In this document: positions 18,616 through 27,250 of the stretch, piece by piece
How the letters are laid out: each line of letters starts with the position of its first letter
How positions within the stretch are numbered: position 1 is the first letter of the stretch
Assembly: GCA_016188575.1 (NCBI GenBank)
Contig: JACPHN010000075.1
Coordinates: 38,841-102,840, forward strand
DNA: 64,000 bases
Source of the DNA: Candidatus Schekmanbacteria bacterium
GTDB taxonomy: Bacteria; CSSED10-310; JACPHN01
Direction: 5' to 3'
Program-made: the position numbers and the translations under genes
The notes under the pieces: generated by a model
What the model saw: the letters and a program-made list of their open reading frames with translations, nothing else
What the model was told of the DNA's origin: nothing
The model's database searches: none

Positions 18616-19995
18616 TCATCGAGAATCGGGAATCCGCAGTGGAGAACCTCGCTCGGAGCCGTCAGGATCACCTTTGGTGTCGTCTCCGGTCCTGCTGACG
18701 AGGTACCAAGTGCGTCTCGGACCGACGCCCTTCACGTCGATCTCGCCACGCTCTTCGAGTTGGAACTTGCCAACGAGTCGATCGTAAGTGGCCTCGGTGA
18801 CTTGAATCGTCCCGGGTTTGCCGTGACTCTCCATGCGCGAGGCCATGTTGACGGTGTCGCCCCAGAGGTCGTAGATGAATCGCTTGCGCCCGATCACTCC
18901 GGCGACCACTGGGCCCGTGCTGATACCAATTCTCAATTCCAACGGCCTTTCCCCGGCGGACGCGAGCATCGGCGCGATGGCCATCATGTCGAGAGCCATG
19001 TTGGCAACACAGAAGGCATGGTCGTCACGCGCCTCCGGAAGCCCCGCAGCGGCCATATAGGCATCGCCAATGGTCTTGATTTTCTCGAGCCCATGTTTCT
19101 CGGCGAGCGCGTCGAACTCCGTGAAGACCCGGTTGAGGAGCTCCACCACCTCCGCTGCGCTCAGGCGTGCCGACATCGGTGTGAAGCCAGCAATGTCTGC
19201 GAACAGGACAGTGACTTCAGCAATGCCGTCTGCGATCGCGCTGTGATCTTGCTTGAGTCTGTGAGCAATGGAGGCTGGAAGGATGTTGAGGAGAAGACGC
19301 TCGGAACGATCCCGCTCTCGGAGCATCTCGGCCTCGGCAGTCGATACCAGACGGCGCATGCCGGTTGCGCACGTCACCGCCAAGGAGAATACGCCTGCAA
19401 TGGACGCGTACTCAATGATGACCCGGACCGTTGAAGAAAACTCCACGATGCGGAAGCCAGTGGAACGTACCCAGAGCCAGACCCCGATACCGATTGCGCA
19501 AAGAGCGATGGTCAACACCGCAGCCGTTTGCTCTTCGTTTGGAAACAAAAGCGCACACGCGAACGCAACCACCATGAACCACAGATAGATCGGTATCTGG
19601 CCTCCAAATGTGAAAGTCAGTGTTTCCGACCACACCAGAGCAAGAGCCGCTATGTATTTCCTCGCCAGAGCATGGCGTTGCATCCAACTCAGAACGATCG
19701 TTGCAAACAAGAGCAGCGATACAACAGCCGTGATCCTCGCCAGCACCGCGTGGCCGCCGAAACTCGCGATCGGAACGAAGACAGCCACCGCGAGACCGCC
19801 CGCCAGGGCAGCGAGGTTGGTAAACCTGACGTGTCGGGTTTCCTGCAGCGATTGCCCAGCAGGTGCACCGATTCCGAGCAGCCTCAGAAACAACTCGCCA
19901 ACGAAGCCGAACCCACCAATCGTCCGAACAGTCGCCACCTCGGACCGGACATCATCGAGCAGGCAGGAAGCCAATCTGGGGTTCTCCAACATCAT
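18616..19995 (-). CDS. Class III adenylate cyclase with membrane domain
   Basis: A 459-residue integral-membrane cyclase that should make cAMP. A GAGGAG ribosome site lies 7 bases before the ATG. Residues about 50-215 contain roughly six hydrophobic segments (LAALAGGLAVAVFVPIASF, ITAVVSLLLFATIVLSW, IPIYLWFMVVAFACALLF). A linker helix follows (MLRERDRSERLLLNILP), then the catalytic domain: metal-binding VTVLFADIAGF and KIKTIGDAYMA, adenine-selecting Lys in EKIKT and Asp in YDLWGDTVNMASR, and the transition-state Arg after NMAS. All key residues seem present, so it should be an active homodimer. The input signal is probably membrane-borne but unknown. It stands alone. Confidence 0.93.
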   Translation of the reverse strand: MMLENPRLASCLLDDVRSEVATVRTIGGFGFVGELFLRLLGIGAPAGQSLQETRHVRFTNLAALAGGLAVAVFVPIASFGGHAVLARITAVVSLLLFATIVLSWMQRHALARKYIAALALVWSETLTFTFGGQIPIYLWFMVVAFACALLFPNEEQTAAVLTIALCAIGIGVWLWVRSTGFRIVEFSSTVRVIIEYASIAGVFSLAVTCATGMRRLVSTAEAEMLRERDRSERLLLNILPASIAHRLKQDHSAIADGIAEVTVLFADIAGFTPMSARLSAAEVVELLNRVFTEFDALAEKHGLEKIKTIGDAYMAAAGLPEARDDHAFCVANMALDMMAIAPMLASAGERPLELRIGISTGPVVAGVIGRKRFIYDLWGDTVNMASRMESHGKPGTIQVTEATYDRLVGKFQLEERGEIDVKGVGPRRTWYLVSRTGDDTKGDPDGSERGSPLRIPDSR

Positions 19996-20879
19996 GATAT
20001 CTCCTCAGAATCAGCGTAACTTGTGCCCACTTCTCCGGAAACAGATAGACTGCTTCGGCACCGGAAAAAATAGGGCCCGGGCGGGCATGCTGGAATTGTT
20101 AGAACATCCTCCAGCGCCAGAGCCGAGCCATGTTCGATGGAGATAGTACTACGCCGAAACCCTCAGAGAGACAACCGCGATGGGATCGACTCTCCACAGT
20201 GCGGAATCTCGTTGTCCTCGAATGAGCTCGACCCGAGCTCTCGCACCGGCAGCTCGCGCGGCACAGCGGGGTGCCGCGTTCGACGTTGCAACACGGTCTC
20301 GCCCGCAAGCGGAGTCTCGGTGCCGATCCACGCGTACACGAATTTTTCGAATCTCCGCAGGGATTGGCCTTCGTCCGCCGACTCGTGGCCGCGGCGCAGG
20401 TCACTTTCGAACAGGTCGCCCCCTGTGGAGTACGGCTCGTGAGCCTCTCTTGACGCCTGAGTCGATTGGACTGCGTGGTGCCCGCCTCTGTCGGCTCCCA
20501 GCATGCGGTGGCTCGCGCCATCGATGCGCATTGTCGCACCCGCACCCGTATTTCGGCGCGATGAAGCGCGCCGCTACGGCCTCGCGAAGAGCGTAGGCGC
20601 GCGACTTGTCGCGCGCGAATACGGGAACGAGCTCTGTATTGGTGATCACAAACGATGTGCATTACGCGTTTCAGGCCGGGGTTCGGGAACCCTCCCAGCG
20701 CCTGAGGCAGCGGGCGCCGCCCTGGACCTCGCTACGCTCGGTTCCGCGGCGATTCCGCCCTGAGGGGCGGGGTTTCGGACCGGCTGACGAATGGATGACG
20801 CGGTTTCTGGAGTGCTCCGCCGGCCGATGTGCGGAGATGGGCTTGCCACGGCCATGCGGCCTCTCTATAGTCAGAGCCC
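19996..20879. other. Gene-free interval upstream of purM
   Basis: About 880 bp. Several overlapping open frames exist on both strands but none has a recognisable product or a credible start. A palindrome GCGCGCGACTTGTCGCGCGC sits near 20598-20617. The right end holds the purM promoter. Confidence 0.45.
20843..20871 (+). promoter_or_regulatory. Sigma-70-type promoter, probably leaderless, for purM
   Basis: TTGCCA and TATAGT are separated by 17 bases. The -10 ends 8 bases before the purM ATG at 20880 and the gap (cagagccc) has no Shine-Dalgarno sequence, so transcription should start at or within a base or two of the start codon. Confidence 0.65.
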
Positions 20880-21929
20880 ATGACCAATCGACGCGCCTGG
20901 AGTTACAGAGATGCCGGAGTGGACGTGGACGGCGCCGCGGAGCTTGTCGGCGACATTCGCGCGCTCGCGGCGCGGACCGCGCGGCCCGAGACGATCCTGG
21001 GAATCGGCGGATTCGCCGCGCTCTCCCGGGTACCGGTGGACCGCTACCGGCGTCCTGTGTTGGTATCCTCGACGGACGGCGTGGGCACCAAGATCAAGCT
21101 CGCGCAGGCGTGGGGTCGCCACCGGGGAGTCGGCGTCGACCTCGTCGCCATGGTCGTGAATGACTTGCTGCCCTGCGGCGCCGAGCCCTTTCTTTTTCTC
21201 GACTATCTCGCCATGGGGCGGCTGGACGCCGCGGTCATCCGCGAGCTCGTCGACGGCATTTCGGACGGCTGCGCGAAGGCGGGCTGCGCCCTCGTCGGGG
21301 GCGAGACCGCGGAAATGCCTGGAGTCTATGGAGACGGCGAATACGACGTCGCGGGGTTCGGCGTCGGGCTGGTCGAGGAGAACGAGATCGTCGACGGTAG
21401 CCGCGTCTGCCGAGGCGCGGCGCTTGTGGGGTTGGCCTCGAGTGGGCTGCACAGCAACGGCTTCAGCCTGGTGAGGCGTCTATTACCGCCCGAGGAGCTC
21501 GATGGCGGGACCATCCTGGCGCCGCTGACCGTGCCGCTGGCCGACGAGCTCCTGGCGCCGACCCGCATCTACGCCCAGTTGATTGCGCTGGTGCGCTCGC
21601 AGTTTGATATCTGGGCCATGGCTCACATCACGGGCGGCGGTCTGCTCGAAAACGTCCCCCGCACCTTGCCGGAGGGGCTGGGCGTCGCGCTGGACCGCCG
21701 CGCCTGGTCGCTGCCGCCGATCTTTCGCCTGCTTCAGGAGCGCGGCGACATCTCCGATCGGGAGATGCTGCGCACGTTCAACTGCGGTATCGGCTACACT
21801 CTGGTGGTCGAGGCCAACGCCGCCGATCGCCTGCTGGCGACCGTGCGGGACGTCTCGGATTGCGCGGCCTTTCGCATCGGCGAGATCGTCGAAGTGCCCC
21901 CGGGCGGGGAGCGAGTCGGATTCGCGTGA
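20880..21929 (+). CDS. purM: Phosphoribosylformylglycinamidine cyclo-ligase PurM (AIR synthetase)
   Basis: A 349-residue enzyme that converts FGAM plus ATP to AIR in purine synthesis; normal family length. Hallmarks are the N-terminal YRDAGVDVDGAAEL, the loop VSSTDGVGTKIKLA (about residues 62-75), DLVAMVVNDLLPCGAEPFLF, GGETAEMPG and the C-terminal HITGGGLLENVPR. All expected blocks are present and in order, so it should be active. It overlaps the purN start by 3 bases (GTGA), a classic purM-purN pair. Expression appears driven by the promoter at 20843-20871 giving a leaderless or nearly leaderless message. Confidence 0.97.
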   Translation: MTNRRAWSYRDAGVDVDGAAELVGDIRALAARTARPETILGIGGFAALSRVPVDRYRRPVLVSSTDGVGTKIKLAQAWGRHRGVGVDLVAMVVNDLLPCGAEPFLFLDYLAMGRLDAAVIRELVDGISDGCAKAGCALVGGETAEMPGVYGDGEYDVAGFGVGLVEENEIVDGSRVCRGAALVGLASSGLHSNGFSLVRRLLPPEELDGGTILAPLTVPLADELLAPTRIYAQLIALVRSQFDIWAMAHITGGGLLENVPRTLPEGLGVALDRRAWSLPPIFRLLQERGDISDREMLRTFNCGIGYTLVVEANAADRLLATVRDVSDCAAFRIGEIVEVPPGGERVGFA

Positions 21930-21937
21930 CCGGAAAA

Positions 21938-22561
21938 ATGCTTCGCGTCGCCGTTTTTGCTTCCGGAACGGGGACCAATCTGAGCGCCATCGTCGACGCC
22001 GCCCGCAGTGCGCCAGGGTTCTTCGCGGTTGCTCTGGTGATCGTGAGCCGCGCAGATGCGGGCGCCGGCGCGCGCGCGGCCGCGGCCGGAATCCCCTGCG
22101 CGCACATCTCCAGTGCGACCCACGCCACTGCGGCCGAACGCGATGACGCCATGTTGGAGCTGCTCGCCGCGCACCGCGTCGACCTGATAGCGCTCGCCGG
22201 ATACCTCAAGCGCATCTCGCCCTACTTCATTGCCCGCTTCGGCAAGCCGATCCTGAATATCCACCCGGCCCTGCTTCCGGAGTTTGGCGGCCAGGGGATG
22301 TACGGATGCCGGGTCTTCGAGGCGGTTCTCGCCTCGGGCGCCAAAGCGTCAGGCGTGACGATTCACCTCGTCGACGAGCAGTACGACCACGGGCCGATCG
22401 TGTTTCAGGAGGCGATTGCGGTCCTGGACGGCGACACGGTCGAGTCGCTCGCGGCACGCACGCAGGCGCTGGAGCACCGCGCGTATCCGCTCGTGCTCCG
22501 CCGCATCGCGGAAGGTGAAATCGACGTCGGTGGCGGCGGCAGCGATCGCCGCTCCGGCTAG
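21938..22561 (+). CDS. purN: Phosphoribosylglycinamide formyltransferase PurN
   Basis: A 207-residue enzyme that formylates GAR with 10-formyl-THF. N-terminal block VAVFASGTGTNLSAIVDAA binds the phosphate. The catalytic residues are visible: Asn and His in PILNIHPALLPEFGG, and the Asp in EQYDHGPIVFQE. The GTG at 21926 overlaps the purM stop and would add VTGK; the ATG at 21938 is the conservative choice and either may be used. It is translationally coupled to purM. The last few residues (GGGGSDRRSG) are a non-conserved tail. Confidence 0.95.
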   Translation: MLRVAVFASGTGTNLSAIVDAARSAPGFFAVALVIVSRADAGAGARAAAAGIPCAHISSATHATAAERDDAMLELLAAHRVDLIALAGYLKRISPYFIARFGKPILNIHPALLPEFGGQGMYGCRVFEAVLASGAKASGVTIHLVDEQYDHGPIVFQEAIAVLDGDTVESLAARTQALEHRAYPLVLRRIAEGEIDVGGGGSDRRSG

Positions 22562-22869
22562 CTCCCACACGCCGGCGGCGATCGGAACATGGAGATCGAA
22601 AGGAGCGCGCAAGGAACCGCGCCCGTCTGGTGAGATTCGAACCACAAGGGCCGTATCGACGACGACGAGGCTGAAGCGACGCCTCGTGGCTCGGGTGTCC
22701 TCCTCGATCGGCAGCGTGGCGGCAATCCGACCTTCGTTGGCTGTCAGACCCTGCTAGCCGACGAGTCCGATCGTTTCCACGAGCTGATTCGCCGGGATTC
22801 AGGGCGGGGACCGCTGCCGCGGTGTTCGCCGCGGCGGCGCCCCTGCGCGAGACCGGCCCGGCCGCGGGA
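22562..22869 (-). other. Interval with a decayed coding remnant
   Basis: About 308 bp between purN and the carbonic anhydrase gene. On the minus strand an open stretch reads GLTANEGRIAATLPIEEDTR and SLVVVDTALVVRISPDGRGS, with protein-like composition, but it begins right after an in-frame stop (near 22757), lacks a start and runs antisense into purN. I treat it as a relic without assignable function. Confidence 0.35.
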
Positions 22870-23631
22870 CTAGCTCGCCGCCACCTGCCGCTCGTGCAGC
22901 GGTTGCGTGGGTCGGGCGTTGCCGTTGTACATCAGGCGAAACGCTTCGAGCTGCTCTGGCGAAACCTGCACCGGCTCCTTCAAGACCAGCCAGCGGACAC
23001 CTTCCGTACAGGGCGGAGTGGTCAGCGAGCCCATGTACTCGAAACGCGCGTGGTGCGCGGGCAGGAAGGTAGAGAGGTCGAATGCGTGCTCGCCTTCGTT
23101 GATGGTCTCACCCGCCTTCGGCAGGCGCTCCCAAATCGGCGCGAGGAATGCATTCTCGGCGCCGGCAGACATCAGTACGCCGACCACGGCGAGCTTTCCT
23201 TCGGCATTCTTGTGGACGAGGTGAGCGGCCATCTCGAACGACTTGCCGCCGATGGTGTGCTCGCTTGGGCTGTGAAAGTGAAACTGGACGAGCTCGTACT
23301 TCTGATCTCCGACCACCAGAAACGACCCGGGTTTGACGTTCACCTGGATGGTGTGGCCGTTGTTTGCGATCTCGACGGGGGTTGGGGCGTAGCGGAATTC
23401 GAGCGCTTGGAGGTCACTTGCGGGGGCGTTTGTGAGATCCACGGGTGACTGCGCCGTACCGGTCTTGCACGCCGCAAACTCCGGCTTCATCTCGCCCCAG
23501 TGGGCGGGGCCGGTCTCGTCCGCATAGCCCCAGTGTTTTTCGTGCTCGCCCTCCGAATGACCGCAGCCGATGGACAGTGCCAGCGTGAGTGCGAATATCA
23601 AGACGGCAAGTGAACGTGACTTCTTGGACAT
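22870..23631 (-). CDS. Alpha-class carbonic anhydrase, exported lipoprotein
   Basis: A 253-residue periplasmic enzyme that interconverts CO2 and bicarbonate. The start ATG at 23631 follows a GGAG site and opens a lipoprotein signal (LAVLIFALTLALSIGCGH). The alpha-CA fold is clear: HWGYADETGPAHWGEMKPEF, QSPVDL, zinc ligands in FHFHSPSEH plus AAHLVHKN, and the C-terminal YMGSLTTPPCTEGVRWLVL. Both strands of the active site and the Thr gate (SLTTPPC) are present, so it should be active. Alpha-CAs are usually periplasmic in bacteria. The promoter at 23686-23714 gives a leader of about 50 bases. Confidence 0.95.
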   Translation of the reverse strand: MSKKSRSLAVLIFALTLALSIGCGHSEGEHEKHWGYADETGPAHWGEMKPEFAACKTGTAQSPVDLTNAPASDLQALEFRYAPTPVEIANNGHTIQVNVKPGSFLVVGDQKYELVQFHFHSPSEHTIGGKSFEMAAHLVHKNAEGKLAVVGVLMSAGAENAFLAPIWERLPKAGETINEGEHAFDLSTFLPAHHARFEYMGSLTTPPCTEGVRWLVLKEPVQVSPEQLEAFRLMYNGNARPTQPLHERQVAAS

Positions 23632-23685
23632 GGAAAACTCCAGACACCGGGTAGGCGGCGAGCTGCCGCAGGATTTGGTGCGATT

Positions 23686-23714
23686 AAGATAGCCAGTTCG
23701 TCGCGGCGCGCCAA
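23686..23714 (-). promoter_or_regulatory. Sigma-70-type promoter for the carbonic anhydrase
   Basis: On the minus strand TTGGCG and TATCTT are separated by 17 bases, about 55 bases upstream of the ATG at 23631. A GGAG ribosome site precedes that ATG, so this transcript has a normal leader. Confidence 0.55.
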
Positions 23715-23730
23715 GCCGGCGCCTGCCTCC

Positions 23731-23868
23731 CGAATCCCCCGCCGGTTCGACTGCAAGCTGTTCGCCAAGCGCATTGCGAAGACCCCCCACCTCACCTCCT
23801 CCGCAGGCGGGGAGGGGCAGAGGGGGCCGCTGTCGCGTCGACGTCGAACAGGCGGTGGCTTCAGGTGC
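23731..23868 (-). repeat. Dispersed REP-like repeat, copy B
   Basis: Same element as at 7780-7915: it carries GCCGGTTCG, TGCAAGCTG, AAGCGCAT, GCGAAGACCCCCCACCTCAC, a CCTCC/GGAGG palindrome and GGCGGTGGCTTCAGG. As with copy A it sits between the 3' end of one minus-strand gene and the promoter of the next, in the same orientation. Confidence 0.7.
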
Positions 23869-23884
23869 CTGGTCGTGGCCGTAG

Positions 23885-25684
23885 TCACGCGCACTGTTCC
23901 GACGTGCGTCTGAACGCCTCGCACTCGGCGGCCACCTCGGCCACCGAGGCTCGCCAGAAGTCCGGCCGGGTGAGGTCAGCGCCGACATGGCGCCGCACGA
24001 CAGCTTCGGTCTCGGCGCTGCCGCTGTCGCGCAGCAATGCGCGGTAGCAGGGCAGAAACGCCGCGCCTTCTGCGCGCGCCCGTGCGAAGAGCCCGCGCGT
24101 CAGCAGGTAGCCGAAGATGTATGGGAAGTTGTAGAAGCTGATGCTCGGTAAATAGAAGTGGAGCTTTGATGCCCAGAGCCACGCATCGAGCTGTTCGCGG
24201 TCGAGCGCGTCCGCAAAGGCCTCTTCCTGGGCCTTGAGCACGAGCTCCTGCAGCCGCGACACGGAAACCTCGCCGTGTTTTCTGGCCTCGTAGAAGGCAT
24301 GCTCGAAGTGAAAACGCGCGGGCACGCCGAGCAAGAAGACGACGGCGTCGAGCAATCGCTCGTCGAGCAGTCGAAGTCGCTGGGGAGGCGATTCGGCGTC
24401 GGCCAGTAGCTGCTCCACGAGAATTTGCTCGCAAAAAGTTGACGCCGTCTCCGCGAGGCCGATGGGATAGCGGCGGGCGAATACCTGTCGATCGCGGAGC
24501 AGCCAGTTATGATACCCGTGACCCAGCTCATGGGCCAGAGTCATGAGGTCGGGGGTGCTGCCGTTGAAAGTCATGAAGACTCGTGACTGCCCGAGCAGCC
24601 CCGAGGTCGAGCAAAACGCGCCGGGTTGCTTGCGCGGGCGCGGCTGGTAGTCGATCCAGCGGTGTGAGATCGCGTGACGAGCGAAAGTGCCCAGCTCCGG
24701 GTCGAACCTGTCAAAACAGCGGCAGAGCCGGTCGGTGGCCGCAGCCCACGGGACTTTTTCGAGGGTCTCCTGCCCTGCCGGGGCCGTGAGGTCCTGGATG
24801 CCAAGGCGTGCGAGGCGCAGCACGCGGGCCTTGTCCTTGAGATACTGGCGCATCAACGGTTGAGCTTCGCGGACTACGGCCATCAGCGCATCGAGGGTGT
24901 CGCGGCGGATCCCGGCGCTGCGCAGCGCCGGGTCGAGGAAGTGCTGCTCGCCGCGGCGTTCGTGAAGCAGCAGCCGGGCGCCGGCGATGCCGTTCAGGCA
25001 TGCCGCAGCGCTTTCGCCCATGCTCGCCCAGGCGCGGTTAGCGCCGGCGAGGGAGGCGCGGCGCACTGCGGGGTCCTTGTCTGCAAGTAGCGCCGTAGTC
25101 AAGGATATCGGCACCTCGCGCGCCGTTTCGCCCGGTACCTGGAGCGCGAAGGTCAACGTCGCCGAGATCTTGTCGTACAGACGGGACCATGCCGTGAGCC
25201 CGACGACCTCGAGGTCCGCGACCAAGTCTTCGTGTTCGATCGGCATGCTGAACTGGGCGGCGAGGCGATTGCGTCTGAACCAGTCCGCGATCGCGGCCAG
25301 CGCGGGATGCCTGACGACCTGCTCGTAGTCGCTGTCCCCGGCGGCTGCGAGGCGTGCGCGCAGGCGCACGTACAGCTTGGCGTGCTCGGCCTCCACGATC
25401 GCGAAGCGCGCCGCTTCTCCCGCGATCCGCTCATCGGTCCCGTCGGCGGCGCGCAGGCAGGCGAGGTACGAGCTCAGGTGGCCGATGCGCATGGCCAGTT
25501 CTTGGAGCTCTGCAAGAAACGGGCTCCAACTCCCGAGCGCCGGTTCGCCCAGAGCCGGCAGCGCCGCCGCCATTGCAATGAGGCGGCGAAGATCGTCTTC
25601 GATCGCGGTCCAAAAGCGGTCATACTCGGAGTCTCCGAGCTCCTGAAAATACGGCGTCATATCCCAGTCGGCGGAGGCGTTCAC
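23885..25684 (-). CDS. M3-family oligoendopeptidase (PepF-like)
   Basis: A 599-residue cytosolic zinc peptidase of the thimet/oligoendopeptidase F group, which degrades short peptides. The GTG at 25684 is chosen as start because GAGGAG stands 6-7 bases upstream and the protein then opens with WDMTPYFQELGDSEYDRFW, as in the family. The zinc site is LAHELGHGYHN (HExxH), with the third ligand region GLAETASTFCEQIL about 25 residues later. C-terminal blocks SKLHFYLPSISFYNFPYIFG and GYLLTRGLFARAR are also typical. Length matches the family. It stands alone, with the REP-like repeat just downstream. Confidence 0.92.
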   Translation of the reverse strand: MNASADWDMTPYFQELGDSEYDRFWTAIEDDLRRLIAMAAALPALGEPALGSWSPFLAELQELAMRIGHLSSYLACLRAADGTDERIAGEAARFAIVEAEHAKLYVRLRARLAAAGDSDYEQVVRHPALAAIADWFRRNRLAAQFSMPIEHEDLVADLEVVGLTAWSRLYDKISATLTFALQVPGETAREVPISLTTALLADKDPAVRRASLAGANRAWASMGESAAACLNGIAGARLLLHERRGEQHFLDPALRSAGIRRDTLDALMAVVREAQPLMRQYLKDKARVLRLARLGIQDLTAPAGQETLEKVPWAAATDRLCRCFDRFDPELGTFARHAISHRWIDYQPRPRKQPGAFCSTSGLLGQSRVFMTFNGSTPDLMTLAHELGHGYHNWLLRDRQVFARRYPIGLAETASTFCEQILVEQLLADAESPPQRLRLLDERLLDAVVFLLGVPARFHFEHAFYEARKHGEVSVSRLQELVLKAQEEAFADALDREQLDAWLWASKLHFYLPSISFYNFPYIFGYLLTRGLFARARAEGAAFLPCYRALLRDSGSAETEAVVRRHVGADLTRPDFWRASVAEVAAECEAFRRTSEQCA

Positions 25685-25851
25685 GATATCTCCTCGAGGC
25701 GTCCGTGTTGCCGGACGCGGGCGTGCGGGTCGATTTTGGATCGGGACTTCGTAGCGCTGTGGAGGCGCAGAATGCAACAGGGGCGGCAGTCCTGGGTGCC
25801 TGCGCTGCATCGCATTGGTGGTGCGGTCGCGCTATACTACACGATTGTCTC

Positions 25852-26238
25852 ATGAGCGCATGTGAACAGAAACTGCCAATGGCGCTGTCCCGCCGTGTCC
25901 GGCGACTGACAGTAGGGATGCTTCTCTGCTGCGGGGCGTGGGCGTGCGGCCCTGGTTTGGAGACATCGGAAGCGGAGCGGCCGACGGCGGCACACCGCAC
26001 GATCGACGGCGCGAAACCAGTTTCGGGTCGGGCCGCAGTCACGTCCCAATCCATCCCGAAATCGGCTCTCGTCGACAGCCAAGACACTCAGAAGTGGACG
26101 CGGCGTGTCTTCGTTCTCGAGCTCGCGTTTTTCCTCACCATCTTCTATGCGCTGGCGCGCGTGGCGACCCGCAAGCTCGAGCGCCGTATCGCCGACCCGC
26201 CCGCGGACTCTCCAGTGCTGGACAGGAAAGTCGACTGA
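25852..26238 (+). CDS. Small putative lipoprotein with C-terminal membrane segment
   Basis: A 128-residue protein of unknown function. From the ATG at 25852 (or 25879) a signal-like stretch RRLTVGMLLCCGAWACGPG ends at a lipobox-like Cys. The middle is polar and low in complexity. A single membrane helix follows (VFVLELAFFLTIFYALARVA), then a basic/acidic tail (RKLERRIADPP). A -10-like TATACT lies at 25833-25838, but a matching -35 is not clear. It is convergent with the FKBP gene. Confidence 0.45.
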   Translation: MSACEQKLPMALSRRVRRLTVGMLLCCGAWACGPGLETSEAERPTAAHRTIDGAKPVSGRAAVTSQSIPKSALVDSQDTQKWTRRVFVLELAFFLTIFYALARVATRKLERRIADPPADSPVLDRKVD

Positions 26239-26241
26239 GTC

Positions 26242-26265
26242 TCCCCACGGCTAAAGCCGGGGGGA
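26242..26265. terminator. Perfect-looking hairpin between convergent genes, IS200/IS605-end-like
   Basis: TCCCCACGGCT and AGCCGGGGGGA form a near-perfect stem around a 2-base loop, right after the stop of the upstream lipoprotein gene. It could terminate transcription. Its core (GGCTAAAGCC, or GGCTTTAGCC on the other strand, within a C/G-rich stem) is also the kind of hairpin found at ends of IS200/IS605-type elements, so it may be a relic end of one. Confidence 0.5.
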
Positions 26266-26353
26266 TTCGCGGCGAGACTTCGGTAATCGGAGAGCGGCCG
26301 GTCCCGAGCCACCCGGCGGGCACCTTGCCTCGCCGGGCGTCGGCGATCCGAGA

Positions 26354-27091
26354 TCAGGACTCGGGCTTCGCCACGATCTCCAGAAGCTCGACCTCAAATA
26401 CGAGGGTCGCCGCCGGGGGAATAACCGGGGGCCGGCCATGGTCGCCGTAGGCAATATCCGACGGGCACACCAGCTTGGCCTTGCCACCGACTTTCATCAT
26501 GCCCACCCCTTCCGTCCAGCACTTGATCACGCCCTTGAGCGGAAACTCCGCCGGGGTTCCGCGATCGACGGAGCTGTCGAATACGGTCCCGTCGGTCAAC
26601 GTGCCGTGATAGTGCACCTTCACCGTGTCCTCGGGAGTCGGCGCCGCACCCTCACCAGCCTTGACCTCGGAATAAATCAGGCCGGAGGGTAGCTGCTTGG
26701 CGCCGCTCTCCGCCGCGGCCTTCGTCAGGTAGGCCTGCGCCTCTTCTTTCAGCTTCGCGGTGCGTTTCTCCATCCGCACGCGATGAAACTGCGCGATTTT
26801 CGGTCGGTATTCCTTGAGCTCGGTGACCGCGAGCGGCTTCTTCAGAGCGGCGTCCGTAAACCCCTGCAATACGGATTTCACCTCATCGTCGCTCAGGCCA
26901 AAGGAATCGATGGACTGTGCTTGTGTCGCCCCGAGGGCATAGAGCACCTTCTGGTCGTCGGTAGTGGGGGCGGCAGGATTCGCGGCCGATGATGAGGTGT
27001 CGGAGCTCGTTCCTCGGTCACATGCCGAGGTGCCGGCGAGAATCAGGAGCGCGATTAACAGCGCGCCCGCGGTGAGGTTGAAGCGGTTCAT
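26354..27091 (-). CDS. FKBP-type peptidyl-prolyl isomerase, FkpA/Mip-like lipoprotein
   Basis: A 245-residue periplasmic foldase. A lipoprotein signal (GALLIALLILAGTSAC) covers residues 8-23. It is followed by an FKBP N-terminal dimerisation domain: KVLYALGATQAQSIDSFGLS, then DEVKSVLQGFTDA. A helical linker (KRTAKLKEEAQAYLTKAAAE) leads to the FKBP domain, with DTVKVHYHGTLTDGTVFDSS, GVIKCWTEGVGMMKVGGKAK, YGDHGRPPVIPPAATLVFEV and a final LLEIV. Active-site aromatic and Asp positions look intact. It is divergent from imuA; the two promoters lie within 27170-27234. Confidence 0.95.
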   Translation of the reverse strand: MNRFNLTAGALLIALLILAGTSACDRGTSSDTSSSAANPAAPTTDDQKVLYALGATQAQSIDSFGLSDDEVKSVLQGFTDAALKKPLAVTELKEYRPKIAQFHRVRMEKRTAKLKEEAQAYLTKAAAESGAKQLPSGLIYSEVKAGEGAAPTPEDTVKVHYHGTLTDGTVFDSSVDRGTPAEFPLKGVIKCWTEGVGMMKVGGKAKLVCPSDIAYGDHGRPPVIPPAATLVFEVELLEIVAKPES

Positions 27092-27169
27092 CGAGGAAGA
27101 CCTCCGAAGAAGAAGTAGGGGAACGTGGCGCCGCAGTGTTGGTCCGATGCCGAGCGTCGCGGGAACGCG

Positions 27170-27175
27170 ATTATA
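27170..27175 (-). promoter_or_regulatory. Consensus -10 box for the FKBP gene
   Basis: The minus strand reads TATAAT, a perfect consensus -10, about 80 bases before the FKBP start. No good -35 hexamer stands at 16-18 bases upstream, so it may depend on an activator. Confidence 0.4.
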
Positions 27176-27205
27176 GTCCAATACCCCAATGGTCGCACCA
27201 GCGGC

Positions 27206-27234
27206 TTGACTTTCGTATTTTTTTCGCTTATCCT
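27206..27234 (+). promoter_or_regulatory. Sigma-70-type promoter for imuA-imuB
   Basis: TTGACT and TATCCT are 17 bases apart, followed by a perfect AGGAGGA ribosome site (27241-27247) 4 bases from the ATG at 27251. I see no recognisable LexA palindrome overlapping it, so SOS control cannot be claimed from the sequence. Confidence 0.6.
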
Positions 27235-27250
27235 GCAGACAGGAGGAACG

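Noticed and set aside
19996-20879. Several 60-190-codon frames between the cyclase and purM genes
   Set aside because: None has a ribosome site with a good start, a conserved motif or consistent codon bias, and they overlap each other on both strands.
22625-22650. TTCGAATC-type string resembling a tRNA T-arm on the minus strand
   Set aside because: The flanking bases do not form the T-stem, and no acceptor, D-arm or anticodon stem fits nearby. The stretch reads as protein-like sequence.
27206-27234. LexA/SOS box before imuA
   Set aside because: No palindrome of a known LexA type overlaps the promoter; only the -35 and -10 boxes are supported.
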